Below, piece after piece: positions 1-9,028 of a stretch of DNA of 64,000 nucleotides. A program made the position numbers and the translations under genes. Source of the stretch: Autumnicola lenta (lineage in GTDB: Bacteria; Bacteroidota; Bacteroidia; Flavobacteriales; Flavobacteriaceae); contig NZ_JAVRHO010000004.1 of assembly GCF_031846515.1 (NCBI RefSeq), positions 146,808 to 210,807 of the forward strand, written 5' to 3'. Below the pieces are notes generated by a model. The model was not told the origin of the DNA. It searched no databases and saw nothing but the letters and a program-made list of their open reading frames with translations. The number at the start of each line of letters is the position of its first letter. Position 1 is the first letter of the stretch.

Positions 1-1
1 T

Positions 2-1705
2 CTCCGGCAGTATATAAAACCACAGAATTATGAGGATTACACTTCTATAAACCAGGCGGTGTGGCGCTATGTGATGCGTAAAAATGTGAGTTATCTCAGC
101 AAAGTAGCGCACTCCTCATACCTCGAAGGCCTGGAGAAGACTGGTATTTCAATAGAACATATCCCGAATATGTACGGAATGAACCGTATTCTACAGGAAA
201 TAGGCTGGGCGGCCGTTGCTGTAGATGGTTTTATTCCGCCGGCTGCATTTATGGAATTTCAGGCGTATAATGTGTTGGTGATCGCCAGTGATATACGACA
301 ACTGGAAAACATAGAGTACACTCCCGCTCCCGACATTATTCACGAAGGTGCGGGGCACGCTCCCATCATTGCCAATCCTGAATATGCCGAGTATCTCAGA
401 AGGTTTGGAGAAATTGGCTGTAAAGCCATTTCCAGCTCAAAAGATTATGAGATGTACGAAGCTATACGGCATCTTTCCATTTTAAAAGAGGCTGAAGGAA
501 TTGCTGAAAAAGATATTAAGGCTGCCCAGGAAAAAGTGGATTACCTGCAGAATAATATGGGAGAGGCCAGTGAAATGGCAAAGATCAGAAATCTACACTG
601 GTGGACGGTGGAGTACGGACTTATTGGAACTTTGGAAAACCCGAAAATTTACGGCGCCGGACTTTTATCTTCGATTGGGGAAAGTACCTGGTGTATGACC
701 GATAATGTGAAAAAACTGCCATATACCATAGCTGCTGTAGAACAGGAATTTGATATCACCAAACCTCAGCCGCAATTGTACGTTACCCCGGATTTTGCAC
801 ATTTAAGTCAGGTTTTGGAGGAGTTCGCCAAAAAAATGGCACTGCGAACGGGAGGCTTGAAAGGCATTCAGAAATTAATAGATTCAAAGAACCTCGGCAC
901 CATTGAACTTAGCACGGGTATTCAAATTTCCGGAGATTTTTCTGAGATTATTTCCGAAGAAGGAAAACCGGTCTACGTAAGTACTTCCGGAAAAACAGCT
1001 CTTTCTTATAGAGAAAAAGAACTGGTAGGCCATGGCACCGGAAATCATCCTGACGGATTTGGTTCGCCCATAGGAAAGCTTAAGGGAATAAATCTTGCCA
1101 TTGAAGATATGAGCCCCCGGGATTTAAAAGCTTATAATATTTATGAGGGGGAAGATGTGAATCTTGAATTTGAAGGAGGGATTGTTGTAAATGGTGAAAT
1201 AATCACCGGCACCAGAAATCTTCAGGGTAAAACTATACTTATTAGCTTCAGAAATTGCACAGTACGCTACGGCGATCGCATCCTCTTCAAACGCGAATGG
1301 GAAAAATATGATATGGCGGTAGGCAAAGAAGTGGTTTCCGCTTTTGCAGGACCTGCAGATGTCAATTCTTTTGACCTGATAACCCACAAAACCTCTTCAA
1401 CTACAATAAAAAGTGCAAAAAATCCGGAAAAAGAAGAACTGGAAAATCTCTATGAATCTGTAAGGAACATCAGGGAAGGAAAAAATACAATGTTCTCACT
1501 TTCTGCAGCATTTGATATTGTTAAGAAGCATCATCCCAAAGACTGGCTACTTTCTGTAGAAATTTATGAGCTGGCCATTGATCAGGACCAAAAACTGGCA
1601 AAAATAGCATTAGACCATTTGACTGCCTTGAAAAGCAAACGACCTAAAATCTCTCATTTAATAGAAAATGGAATTGAACTTGTGGATGCATCCCTTGTAA
1701 AATAG
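2..1705 (+). CDS. Aromatic amino acid hydroxylase (phenylalanine 4-monooxygenase-like), 5' end outside window
   Basis: Iron- and pterin-dependent monooxygenase that hydroxylates an aromatic amino acid, most likely Phe to Tyr. The reading frame is open from base 2 with no stop and good coding sense (LRQYIKPQNYEDYTS...), so a GTG at 59 is not the true start and the gene begins before the window. The 2-His-1-carboxylate iron ligands are visible: HEGAGH (His codons at 341 and 356) and the Glu of WWTVEYG (codon 611). Typical bacterial PheH is about 260-300 residues. This protein has about 567 visible residues, with a roughly 300-residue C-terminal extension after the catalytic core that is not an evident ACT domain. 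Long forms of this kind are, to my knowledge, usual in flavobacteria. It converges on the DUF4230 gene with a 3-bp gap. The family call is firm and the exact substrate is inferred. Confidence 0.9.
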   Translation, partial: LRQYIKPQNYEDYTSINQAVWRYVMRKNVSYLSKVAHSSYLEGLEKTGISIEHIPNMYGMNRILQEIGWAAVAVDGFIPPAAFMEFQAYNVLVIASDIRQLENIEYTPAPDIIHEGAGHAPIIANPEYAEYLRRFGEIGCKAISSSKDYEMYEAIRHLSILKEAEGIAEKDIKAAQEKVDYLQNNMGEASEMAKIRNLHWWTVEYGLIGTLENPKIYGAGLLSSIGESTWCMTDNVKKLPYTIAAVEQEFDITKPQPQLYVTPDFAHLSQVLEEFAKKMALRTGGLKGIQKLIDSKNLGTIELSTGIQISGDFSEIISEEGKPVYVSTSGKTALSYREKELVGHGTGNHPDGFGSPIGKLKGINLAIEDMSPRDLKAYNIYEGEDVNLEFEGGIVVNGEIITGTRNLQGKTILISFRNCTVRYGDRILFKREWEKYDMAVGKEVVSAFAGPADVNSFDLITHKTSSTTIKSAKNPEKEELENLYESVRNIREGKNTMFSLSAAFDIVKKHHPKDWLLSVEIYELAIDQDQKLAKIALDHLTALKSKRPKISHLIENGIELVDASLVK

Positions 1706-1708
1706 GAG

Positions 1709-2323
1709 CTACATTTTTATTTCTCCAAATTCTTCTGAATCCTCAATTGGAACTTCGTTATATATCAATGTCCATCCCATAGAATTTGTAAGGATATAAA
1801 TCTTCTGCAACTCACTCACGAGCCTGTTTTTGGCGTTCAATTTTAAATTGGAATTGTCAACTTTCTTTTGCAGGGATTTATTAATCCTTTCCCTGATTTT
1901 ATTATAATCTGAAGCATCAAACTGGTTAAGATAATCCTGGGTCACGTCATAATATTTGATGTCTGGATTGATAGTTATTTCCTCTTCCGGAATATTTAAA
2001 ATATTCACAGTTTTATTCTTTTCATTGACCTTTATTTCGAGCTTGCTCAAATCATAAGCCACAGATACTTCTGCATTTACCACTATGAGCGCTTTCTTTC
2101 TTGCAGAAAGTACATCAAGATAGAATTTCCTGGAATCTTTGTAAGAATATACCTGCGAAAAGGAACCTTCAGTTACCACTAATTTTCCTACATTTCTTAT
2201 CTGCTCCTGAATAAGTAAAGTACTCTCTTCCAGATTTTCCCGCTCAGTTCTCTGATTTTCAAAATAATGATAACCAAAAAAAGCAAGGATCACCAAGAGT
2301 GCTCCAAGCAATATTTTCTTCAT
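1709..2323 (-). CDS. DUF4230 family membrane-anchored protein
   Basis: 204-residue protein with one N-terminal hydrophobic segment (about residues 4-21), a short linker, and a soluble domain of alternating beta and helix matching the DUF4230 family, whose function is unknown. The conserved-looking core includes RKKALIVVNAEVSVAYDLSKLE in the middle and a C-terminal helix ending near a Gly-Trp-Thr segment. The hydrophobic start is not followed by a clear cleavage site or a lipobox, so a signal anchor is more likely than a cleaved signal. The gene is monocistronic and ends 3 bp from the hydroxylase stop. Confidence 0.8.
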   Translation of the reverse strand: MKKILLGALLVILAFFGYHYFENQRTERENLEESTLLIQEQIRNVGKLVVTEGSFSQVYSYKDSRKFYLDVLSARKKALIVVNAEVSVAYDLSKLEIKVNEKNKTVNILNIPEEEITINPDIKYYDVTQDYLNQFDASDYNKIRERINKSLQKKVDNSNLKLNAKNRLVSELQKIYILTNSMGWTLIYNEVPIEDSEEFGEIKM

Positions 2324-2648
2324 AGTATAACCTTTGTACCAAGTTACAAAAATTCAGGATTTGAAGAGTAGGATTAACAGAATGCACTATATCTAAAGGC
2401 TTCCTGAGGAAGTGGCCGTTAATAAAAATGCCAATGGACGGCCCCACCCGTCCATTAGCTTTTAAAATTCTAAAATCTACCCCAACAAATTTTAGATTAC
2501 AAATTTCAATTGTACTTCCCAAAAGAGGACTCACATCCTCGCTTTAAACAAGTTGACAATTAAAATGTGCAAAATAAATGTACAAATTATTAAGAGAACT
2601 GAATTTAATTGGCAATTAATTTATCGTTACTAAAGTTAATTTTCCTGC
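2324..2648. other. Intergenic stretch without a supported gene
   Basis: About 325 bp between the DUF4230 start and the GSCFA stop. It contains a small perfect hairpin (GAGGA, six-base loop, TCCTC) near 2525-2540 and AT-rich DNA. A minus-strand open frame crosses part of it but has no family resemblance and overlaps the DUF4230 start, so I treat it as chance. Confidence 0.4.
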
Positions 2649-3644
2649 TTATTTATATCGGGCAAACCTGATATGAGGAAATTTAGATTCCAGTTTATTT
2701 ATCCTCTCCTTAAGCTGATCCTTAAACTTTTGATGCTCTTTGGATTTGCTATTGAAGGGGCGGTGATTAAGAGCTCTCTGGACTTTTTCAACTTCCTTTT
2801 TCGTTGCATTGGTGTCCGGTTCTATCCACACCTCATCAAATTTACTCCAGATGTAATCTACAGCTGTGCTATTTGGATGGATCATATCCTCTGCGTAGAA
2901 CCTGTAATCCCTTAATTCATCCATCACAATTTCATACGACGGGAAGTAAGAAAGCGTCTTCTTCCATTCCTCATTTTGTCTGAATTCTCCCAGGCATTGC
3001 TGAAGGGCCGCCACAAGATTGGATTTGCTCCATTGATTTTCGGTAAAACCATCTTTAAGATGTCGTACCGGAGAAATGTTAAAAATAACGGAAACCTTTG
3101 GATTGATCATGTGAACATAAGACAGGATCTTCAGCAAACTCTGCCGAATATCATCCACCATCATCAGTTCTTTCTGAAATTCTTTCTGCGGAACTTTATG
3201 GCAGTTCGCCACAGTTCTATCCTGCTGGTCGTGACGGTAACCCCATGCCGTCCCAAGGGTAATCACCACATGTGTGGCAGATTTTAAAAATTTCCCAGAT
3301 TTTCTTATTGCGGAATTAAGATCCCTTAGCAGATTCTTCTTGTTGGAATTGCTTAATTCGCTGTGGGCCTCAAAGCTATGCCACCTCCCCTGATGGAAAA
3401 ACACATCCTCATCTTTGTATTTATATCCCGAAACCACTCGCTCCAGAAAATTTTCTATGGCTAAAGGATGAAATAAAATCCCGAAAGGATTCCGGTAATT
3501 CTGAAATTTATAATATTCCAGCTTCTCCCCAATATTTTCCACAAAGCAGGAGCCCAGCATAAAAATCTTAGAATTGTAATCTATCTTAGGTTCCTGATCG
3601 GCAATCGGTATTTTCGTCCTAAACTCCATCTCTTTCCTCTCCAT
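2649..3644 (-). CDS. GSCFA domain protein
   Basis: 331-residue soluble protein of the GSCFA family, an SGNH/GDSL-hydrolase-like fold common in Bacteroidetes and of unproven substrate. The family name-giving motif is present as GSCFV at residues 31-35, where the Ser is the expected nucleophile position. It is followed by a conserved YRNPFGILFHP stretch, a VITLGTAWGYR segment near the middle and a C-terminal EDMIHPN region carrying the His expected for a catalytic dyad or triad. There is no signal peptide, so it should be cytoplasmic. The start is the ATG at 3644. Single-gene unit upstream of the toxin-antitoxin pair, not obviously linked to it. Confidence 0.88.
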   Translation of the reverse strand: MERKEMEFRTKIPIADQEPKIDYNSKIFMLGSCFVENIGEKLEYYKFQNYRNPFGILFHPLAIENFLERVVSGYKYKDEDVFFHQGRWHSFEAHSELSNSNKKNLLRDLNSAIRKSGKFLKSATHVVITLGTAWGYRHDQQDRTVANCHKVPQKEFQKELMMVDDIRQSLLKILSYVHMINPKVSVIFNISPVRHLKDGFTENQWSKSNLVAALQQCLGEFRQNEEWKKTLSYFPSYEIVMDELRDYRFYAEDMIHPNSTAVDYIWSKFDEVWIEPDTNATKKEVEKVQRALNHRPFNSKSKEHQKFKDQLKERINKLESKFPHIRFARYK

Positions 3645-3708
3645 TGCATTATTTAACCTTCAGATTTTTTACAACCTCTTCTAAAAAACCAGTACAAGAA
3701 AACTGGTT

Positions 3709-3984
3709 TTATTCATCATAGTGAAATCTACATTGGATTATAGTACATCTTTGGTCAACTCCTTTTTTCCCGGACACTTTATAAACTAACCTATGCTCAC
3801 TTGTTATCCTCCTCGACCAAAAGCCTTTTAGACCATGTTTTAAAGGTTCAGGCTTACCTAAGCCTTTGAAAGGGTTCAGCTTAATAGATTTTAGCAGTTC
3901 CTTTATTTTAATAATTGCATCCTTATCAGTTTCTATCCAATAACAGAAATCTTCCCAGCCGTGAGCTGTAAAATCTATGTTCAT
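3709..3984 (-). CDS. yoeB: Txe/YoeB family ribosome-dependent mRNA interferase toxin
   Basis: 91-residue RelE-superfamily toxin of the YoeB branch. In this family the toxin cleaves mRNA in the ribosomal A site and is neutralised by the antitoxin encoded just upstream. Family hallmarks seen are the GKPEPLKHGLKGFWSRRI block, the SEHRLVY strand, and a C-terminal CRFHYDE carrying the catalytic-position His four residues from the end. E. coli YoeB is 84 residues, so the length fits. Its ATG overlaps the antitoxin stop by one base (TAATG on the minus strand), implying translational coupling. Confidence 0.93.
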   Translation of the reverse strand: MNIDFTAHGWEDFCYWIETDKDAIIKIKELLKSIKLNPFKGLGKPEPLKHGLKGFWSRRITSEHRLVYKVSGKKGVDQRCTIIQCRFHYDE

Positions 3985-4256
3985 TACTGAGTAAGTTCTA
4001 TTTCATCCTCATTATATCGAATCAATTCTCCCTTTTCCAATTGTTCAATTGATTGGGCTAATCGATTCCTATTCGCTTTTGTAGATAGTAAGTGCTCCGT
4101 TTCTTTTAATGAATTATATTCTTTTATTGACATTATGACGACCGCATCATCTTCTTTATTTCTTGGAATGATTATCACTTCCATAGACTTGGAGACATAG
4201 TCCAGATGCTTTTTTATACTTTTTCTTAAAGTGGAAATTGTTATTGCTTTCATCAT
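3984..4256 (-). CDS. yefM: Phd/YefM family antitoxin
   Basis: 90-residue antitoxin. The N-terminal Phd/YefM fold is recognisable (AITISTLRKSIKKHLDYV, then a VIIIPRN strand, VVIMSIKEYNSL and TEHLLST). This part dimerises and binds DNA. The acidic C-terminal tail after about residue 60 is the expected toxin-binding segment. Two in-frame ATG codons are adjacent (4256 and 4253), and I use the first. It overlaps the toxin gene by one base and is preceded by three evenly spaced GTACA boxes, so autorepression by the YefM-YoeB complex is very likely. Confidence 0.93.
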   Translation of the reverse strand: MMKAITISTLRKSIKKHLDYVSKSMEVIIIPRNKEDDAVVIMSIKEYNSLKETEHLLSTKANRNRLAQSIEQLEKGELIRYNEDEIELTQ

Positions 4257-4269
4257 TCTTCATTTGTTC

Positions 4270-4299
4270 TGTACAATATTTTGTACACTTAAACGTACA
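4270..4299 (-). promoter_or_regulatory. YefM/YoeB operator: three (T/C)GTACA boxes at 12-bp spacing
   Basis: TGTACA at 4270-4275, TGTACA at 4282-4287 and CGTACA at 4294-4299, with start points exactly 12 bp apart, lie 14-43 bp upstream of the antitoxin ATG. The E. coli yefM-yoeB operator is built on the same TGTACA core in neighbouring palindromes, so the match in both sequence and geometry is strong. The third, degenerate box is beyond the usual pair. Confidence 0.75.
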
Positions 4300-4373
4300 A
4301 CTTTCATTCCTATAATCCTAATAAAATTTTAGCTTAGCATCAACTCATAGTTCATCTCACCGATAAGTAAAAC

Positions 4374-6989
4374 TTATTTTACGTACTCCTTCGCTTTCTG
4401 CAAAGCATCGTTTAATCCGGCAGAGTTTTTACCTCCTGCAGTGGCGAAAAACGGCTGACCGCCTCCGCCGCCCTGGATATACTTACCAAGTTCACGAACA
4501 ATAGTTCCTGCGTTCAGATCTTTTTCGGAAACCAGGTTTTTTGAAATATAGCAGGAAAGTAAGGCTTTCCCGTTCTGTTCTGTTCCAAACACAAGAAACA
4601 GGTTTTCCATTTCATTATCCAGCTGAAAAGCCAGATCTTTAATTCCGCCTGCATCAAGGTCTACCAGTTTTGCCAGGAAATTAATTCCGTTAACCGATGT
4701 AATTTCATTCTTAAGGTCAGATTTTAAAGATTTCGCCTTATCCTTCAGCAGACTTTCTACCTGCTTCTTTAATTCCGAATTTTCTTCCTGAAGGCTACTA
4801 ATGGATTTTACAGGATCTTTTGCATTCTTCAGAAGGGATTTAACCTCGCCCAATGTTTTATCCTGTTCAGCAAAATAATCTTTTACAGCGTCGCCGGTAA
4901 TTGCTTCAATCCTTCGTATTCCCGAAGCTACCGCACCTTCACTAACTATTTTAAAATACCAGATATCTGAAGTATTCTTTACGTGGATTCCACCACAAAG
5001 CTCCATGGATTCCCCAAAACGAATGGCCCTCACAGAATCTCCGTATTTTTCTCCAAAAAGCGCGATCGCTCCCTGATCCAGCGCATCCTGGTAAGCGATA
5101 TTCCGTTGCTCGTTAAGCTCATGGTTTTCCCTGATACGCGCATTTACAAAAGCTTCAATTTCCTCCAGCTGTTCTTTGGAAACTTTACTGAAATGAGAAA
5201 AATCAAACCTTAAATAACCACTGTGTACCATAGAACCTTTTTGCTCCACATGTTCCCCAAGAATTTTTCGCAAGGACTGATGCAATAAATGAGTGGCCGT
5301 ATGATTTGCTGCTGTTCTTGCCCTCTGATTTGCATCTACAACTGAATTGAAAGTTGCTTCAGGATCTTTGGGAAGGGATTTTGAAAAATGGATAATCTGA
5401 TTATTTTCCTTTTTTGTATCGATGATATAAGCCACATTTCCATTTTCTGCTTCCAGATAGCCTTTATCACCAACCTGTCCTCCACCTTCGGGATAAAAAG
5501 GCGTTTTATTAAGTACAATCTGAAATAATTCCCCCTGCTTCTTATTTTCTACCTTTCGATATTTGGCAATTTTCACCTCTGACTCCAAATGATCATAACC
5601 AATAAAAGCCTCCTTTTCTACAAAATTTAATTCTGTCCAATCTCCGGCGGTGACCTGTGTCGCGGCACGGGAACGGTCTTTTTGCTTTTTTAATTCAGCT
5701 TCAAATTCTTTTTCATCTAAATCGTAACCGCGCTCTCTAAGGATAAGTGCGGTTAAGTCTATAGGAAATCCATAAGTGTCGTAAAGCTCAAAAGCTTTCT
5801 TTCCTGAAATTTTCTTTCCTCCAGCTTCCTCTATAATATTTTCCAGCAGTACCAATCCCTGATCCAGGGTTCTAAGAAACGAGATTTCTTCTTCCCTGAT
5901 AACATTTTCACAAAGCTGCTTTTGAGATTTTAGCTCTGGAAAAGTCTCTCCCATTTGTCGGCTTAAGGTCGCAACTAATTTATAGATAAAAGGTTCTTTG
6001 GTGTCTAAAAACGTGAATCCGTAGCGGATTGCCCTTCTTAAAATCCTTCTTATCACATAGCCGGCACCGGTATTACTCGGCAACTGCCCGTCTGCAATAG
6101 AGAAAGTTACTGCTCTTACATGATCTGCAATTACTCTAAAGGCGATATTTGCCTTTTCTGAGATGCCGTATTTTTTATTGGTAACCGTTTCTATTTCCCG
6201 GATTAGCGGAGTAAAGACATCAGTTTCATAATTGGATTGTTTCCCCTGCAACACCATACACAAACGTTCAAAACCCATCCCGGTATCGATATGTTTTGCA
6301 GGCAATTCTTCCAGCGAACCATCAGCTTTGCGGTTGTACTGCATAAAAACCAGATTCCAGATTTCCACAACCTGGGGATGGTCGGCATTCACGAGTTCCC
6401 TTCCGGATACTTTCGCTTTTTCTTCATCAGAACGAATGTCGATATGAATTTCAGAACATGGGCCGCAGGGCCCCTGGTCGCCCATTTCCCAAAAATTGTC
6501 TTTTTTATTTCCGTAGATAATCCGCTCTTCAGGCACAATGGCTTTCCATAGTTCTAAAGCTTCAGAATCCAGCTCCAGTTTGTCATTATCTTTACTTCCT
6601 TCAAAAACAGAAACGTAAAGATTTTCGGGATTAATTCTATAGACTTCAGTAAGTAATTCCCAGGCCCAGTGAATCGCTTCTTTTTTAAAGTAATCTCCAA
6701 AACTCCAGTTTCCGAGCATCTCAAACATCGTATGATGGTATGTATCATGCCCTACCTCTTCCAGATCATTATGTTTACCACTAACCCTCAAACATTTTTG
6801 AGTATCGGTAACCCGGGAATTTTTAGGTTCAGAATTTCCTAAAAAGAATTCCTTAAACTGATTCATCCCTGCATTGGTGAACATCAGCGTAGGATCATCC
6901 TTTATTACCATGGGCGCCGAAGAAACAATGGAATGGGATTTGCCTTTAAAAAATTCGAGGAATTGGTTTCGGATATCTTGCGATTTCAT
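4374..6989 (-). CDS. alaS: Alanine--tRNA ligase
   Basis: 871-residue class II synthetase that charges tRNA-Ala, of the usual full length (about 870-880). Order of domains: catalytic domain beginning KSQDIRNQFLEFFKGK with motif 2 in the DTYHHTMFEMLGNWSFGDYF region. Next comes a tRNA-recognition domain. The editing domain carries the zinc or catalytic ligands NHTATH (about residue 560) and CGGIH (about residue 660). A coiled-coil linker and the C-Ala domain follow, with the glycine-rich GGGGGQPFFA loop near the end. The ATG at 6989 gives the normal N-terminus. Divergent from the M23 peptidase gene with a 130-bp shared upstream region. Confidence 0.98.
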   Translation of the reverse strand: MKSQDIRNQFLEFFKGKSHSIVSSAPMVIKDDPTLMFTNAGMNQFKEFFLGNSEPKNSRVTDTQKCLRVSGKHNDLEEVGHDTYHHTMFEMLGNWSFGDYFKKEAIHWAWELLTEVYRINPENLYVSVFEGSKDNDKLELDSEALELWKAIVPEERIIYGNKKDNFWEMGDQGPCGPCSEIHIDIRSDEEKAKVSGRELVNADHPQVVEIWNLVFMQYNRKADGSLEELPAKHIDTGMGFERLCMVLQGKQSNYETDVFTPLIREIETVTNKKYGISEKANIAFRVIADHVRAVTFSIADGQLPSNTGAGYVIRRILRRAIRYGFTFLDTKEPFIYKLVATLSRQMGETFPELKSQKQLCENVIREEEISFLRTLDQGLVLLENIIEEAGGKKISGKKAFELYDTYGFPIDLTALILRERGYDLDEKEFEAELKKQKDRSRAATQVTAGDWTELNFVEKEAFIGYDHLESEVKIAKYRKVENKKQGELFQIVLNKTPFYPEGGGQVGDKGYLEAENGNVAYIIDTKKENNQIIHFSKSLPKDPEATFNSVVDANQRARTAANHTATHLLHQSLRKILGEHVEQKGSMVHSGYLRFDFSHFSKVSKEQLEEIEAFVNARIRENHELNEQRNIAYQDALDQGAIALFGEKYGDSVRAIRFGESMELCGGIHVKNTSDIWYFKIVSEGAVASGIRRIEAITGDAVKDYFAEQDKTLGEVKSLLKNAKDPVKSISSLQEENSELKKQVESLLKDKAKSLKSDLKNEITSVNGINFLAKLVDLDAGGIKDLAFQLDNEMENLFLVFGTEQNGKALLSCYISKNLVSEKDLNAGTIVRELGKYIQGGGGGQPFFATAGGKNSAGLNDALQKAKEYVK

Positions 6990-7013
6990 GAAGCTCTTCT
7001 ATTCTAAATTTTA

Positions 7014-7021
7014 CAAAATTA
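7014..7021 (-). promoter_or_regulatory. Candidate -7 box for alaS
   Basis: TAATTTTG on the minus strand fits the Bacteroidetes TAnnTTTG consensus and lies 25 bp upstream of the alaS ATG. A TTG further upstream is only 14 nt away, shorter than the usual spacer, so support is moderate. Confidence 0.35.
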
Positions 7022-7042
7022 TGACGGCGATGAAACAATTCT

Positions 7043-7050
7043 TATATTTG
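7043..7050 (+). promoter_or_regulatory. Candidate -7 box for the M23/merR/lemA operon
   Basis: TATATTTG fits TAnnTTTG and lies 70 bp before the ATG at 7120, facing away from the alaS box. No clear -33 TTTG is seen at the proper distance. Confidence 0.35.
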
Positions 7051-7119
7051 TTCGTTTACCGTTTAATTATGCACAATAATGCGCAGTACTGAATGGCAAA
7101 AATAGCACAAATTTAGCTC

Positions 7120-8097
7120 ATGTCGAAGGTTAAATACTATTACGATAGCGAGACACTTTCCTATAAAAAAATCGAGCGCCGCAAGGGACGCCGTATAGGA
7201 ATTGTAATGCTGAGTGTACTCGGCTCTTTCCTGGCAGGCTTTATCCTGCTGGTGATCTACCTCAATATTCCGCAGATTGAAACTCCCAAAGAAAAAGCAT
7301 TAAAGCGCGAATTGCACAACATGGAACTGCAGTACGGTCTTCTGAATAAGAAAATGAACCAGGTTCAGGATGTTTTAGCAAATATTGAAGACAGGGATAA
7401 CAACATCTACAGATTGTATTTTGAAGCTAATCCAATTCCTGAAGAACAGCGAAAAGCAGGTTTTGGCGGAATTAACAGGTACAGGGAACTTGAAGGTTTC
7501 GATAATTCCAAATTGATTATCGAAACTACAAAGAGAATGGACATTCTTACAAAACAAATCGTGGTACAGTCTAAATCCTTAGATGAACTTGCAGAGCTTG
7601 CCAAAGAAAAAGGAGATTTATTAGCTTCGGTTCCAGCAATACAACCTGTGAAAAACGAAGACCTAAAGAGGATAGCTTCCGGTTATGGCTGGAGGACAGA
7701 TCCCTTTACCAAGGTGAAAAAATTCCATTATGGGATGGATTTCACAGCACCCCGCGGCACTCCTGTTTATGCTACCGGCGATGGCAGGGTGACCCGTGCC
7801 GATAATCGCTCCACAGGTTATGGAAACCATATTAGAATAGACCACGGCTACGGTTACACCAGTCTTTACGGCCACCTTTACAAATATAATGTGCGACGTG
7901 GACAAACTGTAAAACGAGGAGACGTTATTGGTTTTGTAGGAAGCACCGGAAGATCTGAAGCTCCCCACCTCCATTATGAGATTTTTAAAGATGAAGACAG
8001 GATAAATCCCATCAACTTTTACTACGGAAATCTTTCTCCGGAAGAATTTGACGAAATTCTGGAAAAAGCACAACAAGAAAACCAATCCCTCGACTAA
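7120..8097 (+). CDS. M23 family (LytM-type) metallopeptidase, membrane-anchored
   Basis: 325-residue envelope protein predicted to cut, or to regulate cutting of, peptidoglycan cross-links. There is a short cytoplasmic N-terminus, one transmembrane helix at about residues 27-48, a helical coiled-coil-like stalk (about 55-175) and a C-terminal LytM domain (about 190-305). The zinc-binding pattern is complete: HYGMD, then a downstream His, and the final HLHYE (HxH), so the enzyme is probably active rather than a degenerate adaptor. First gene of a five-gene operon; its TAA overlaps the next ATG by one base. Confidence 0.92.
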   Translation: MSKVKYYYDSETLSYKKIERRKGRRIGIVMLSVLGSFLAGFILLVIYLNIPQIETPKEKALKRELHNMELQYGLLNKKMNQVQDVLANIEDRDNNIYRLYFEANPIPEEQRKAGFGGINRYRELEGFDNSKLIIETTKRMDILTKQIVVQSKSLDELAELAKEKGDLLASVPAIQPVKNEDLKRIASGYGWRTDPFTKVKKFHYGMDFTAPRGTPVYATGDGRVTRADNRSTGYGNHIRIDHGYGYTSLYGHLYKYNVRRGQTVKRGDVIGFVGSTGRSEAPHLHYEIFKDEDRINPINFYYGNLSPEEFDEILEKAQQENQSLD

Positions 8098-8426
8098 TGC
8101 ATATAGACCTTCCGGAAAAACGCTACTACAGCATTGGTGAAGTTGCCGAAGCATTTAAAGTAAATACTTCGCTTATCCGGTTCTGGGAGAAGGAATTTGA
8201 TGTGATTAAACCTAAGAAAAATGCCAAGGGTAACAGGAAGTTCACTCAGGAAGACATTAAAAACCTGGAACTTATCTTTCACCTTGTAAAAGAGCGCGGA
8301 TTTACGCTGGAAGGTGCCAAGACCCATCTTAAAGAAGAAAAGCACCAAACCCTTACCAATTTTGAAATTATTCGTAAGTTAGAGGGCATAAAAGCTACTC
8401 TAGTAAATATTAAAAATCAGTTATAA
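8097..8426 (+). CDS. MerR family transcriptional regulator
   Basis: 109-residue DNA-binding protein with the MerR winged helix-turn-helix at about residues 8-75: YYSIGEVAEAF recognition start, then LIRFWEKEFDVIKP, then a GNRKFTQEDIK wing and a dimerisation helix. It lacks the long effector domain or metal-binding Cys residues of classical MerR sensors. The TAATG overlap with the peptidase gene argues for coupled expression. A role in controlling its own operon is only a guess. Confidence 0.88.
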   Translation: MHIDLPEKRYYSIGEVAEAFKVNTSLIRFWEKEFDVIKPKKNAKGNRKFTQEDIKNLELIFHLVKERGFTLEGAKTHLKEEKHQTLTNFEIIRKLEGIKATLVNIKNQL

Positions 8427-8428
8427 TT

Positions 8429-9025
8429 ATGAAAAAATGGCTCATCCCGACAATTGTAATCGTTGTTCTGGGAATAATAATTTACAGCCTTACAGCAGGC
8501 GTAAATAACACCGCGGTAGAACTGGAAGAAAACGTGACCCGAACCTGGGCAGATGTAGAAACTTCTTATCAAAGAAGAAGTGATCTTATTCCAAACCTGG
8601 TGAGTACCGTAAGGGGAGCAGCCGATTTTGAGCGTGGAACTTTAACCGATGTTATTGAAGCCCGATCCCGCGCCACCTCTATAAACGTAGATGCCAATAA
8701 TCTGGATCCGCAGCAAATACAGCAGTTCCAGGAAGCGCAGGGCGAAGTATCTTCAGCATTATCACGGTTATTAGTCACTGTAGAACGTTACCCTGAATTG
8801 AGAGCAAATCAGAATTTCCTGCAGTTACAATCGCAGCTGGAAGGCACAGAAAATCGTATAAGTGTTGCCAGAACCCGGTATAACGAATCGGTACAAGAAT
8901 ATAACACCTACATTAGAAAATTTCCGAACAACATTTTTGCAGGAATGTTTGGATTTGAAAGAAAGCCGCCTTTCGAAGCAGAGGCCGGAGCAGAGAACGC
9001 ACCCGATGTAGAATTTGATTTTTAG
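8429..9025 (+). CDS. lemA: LemA family protein
   Basis: 198-residue membrane-anchored helical-bundle protein. N-terminal transmembrane helix at about residues 4-22, followed by the LemA signature region (VELEENVTRTWADVETSYQR, RSDLIPNLVSTV) and the C-terminal FAGMFGFERKPPFEA block typical of the family. LemA proteins are repeatedly found with TPM-domain proteins as here; the biochemical role is not established. Starts 2 bp after the merR stop and 3 bp before the next gene. Confidence 0.95.
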   Translation: MKKWLIPTIVIVVLGIIIYSLTAGVNNTAVELEENVTRTWADVETSYQRRSDLIPNLVSTVRGAADFERGTLTDVIEARSRATSINVDANNLDPQQIQQFQEAQGEVSSALSRLLVTVERYPELRANQNFLQLQSQLEGTENRISVARTRYNESVQEYNTYIRKFPNNIFAGMFGFERKPPFEAEAGAENAPDVEFDF

Positions 9026-9028
9026 AAT

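Noticed and set aside
2259..2534. 91-codon minus-strand frame
   Set aside because: Overlaps the DUF4230 start, no family resemblance, composition of intergenic DNA.
6874..7092. Plus-strand frame between alaS and the M23 gene
   Set aside because: Mostly antisense to the alaS N-terminus; the remaining part is promoter DNA.
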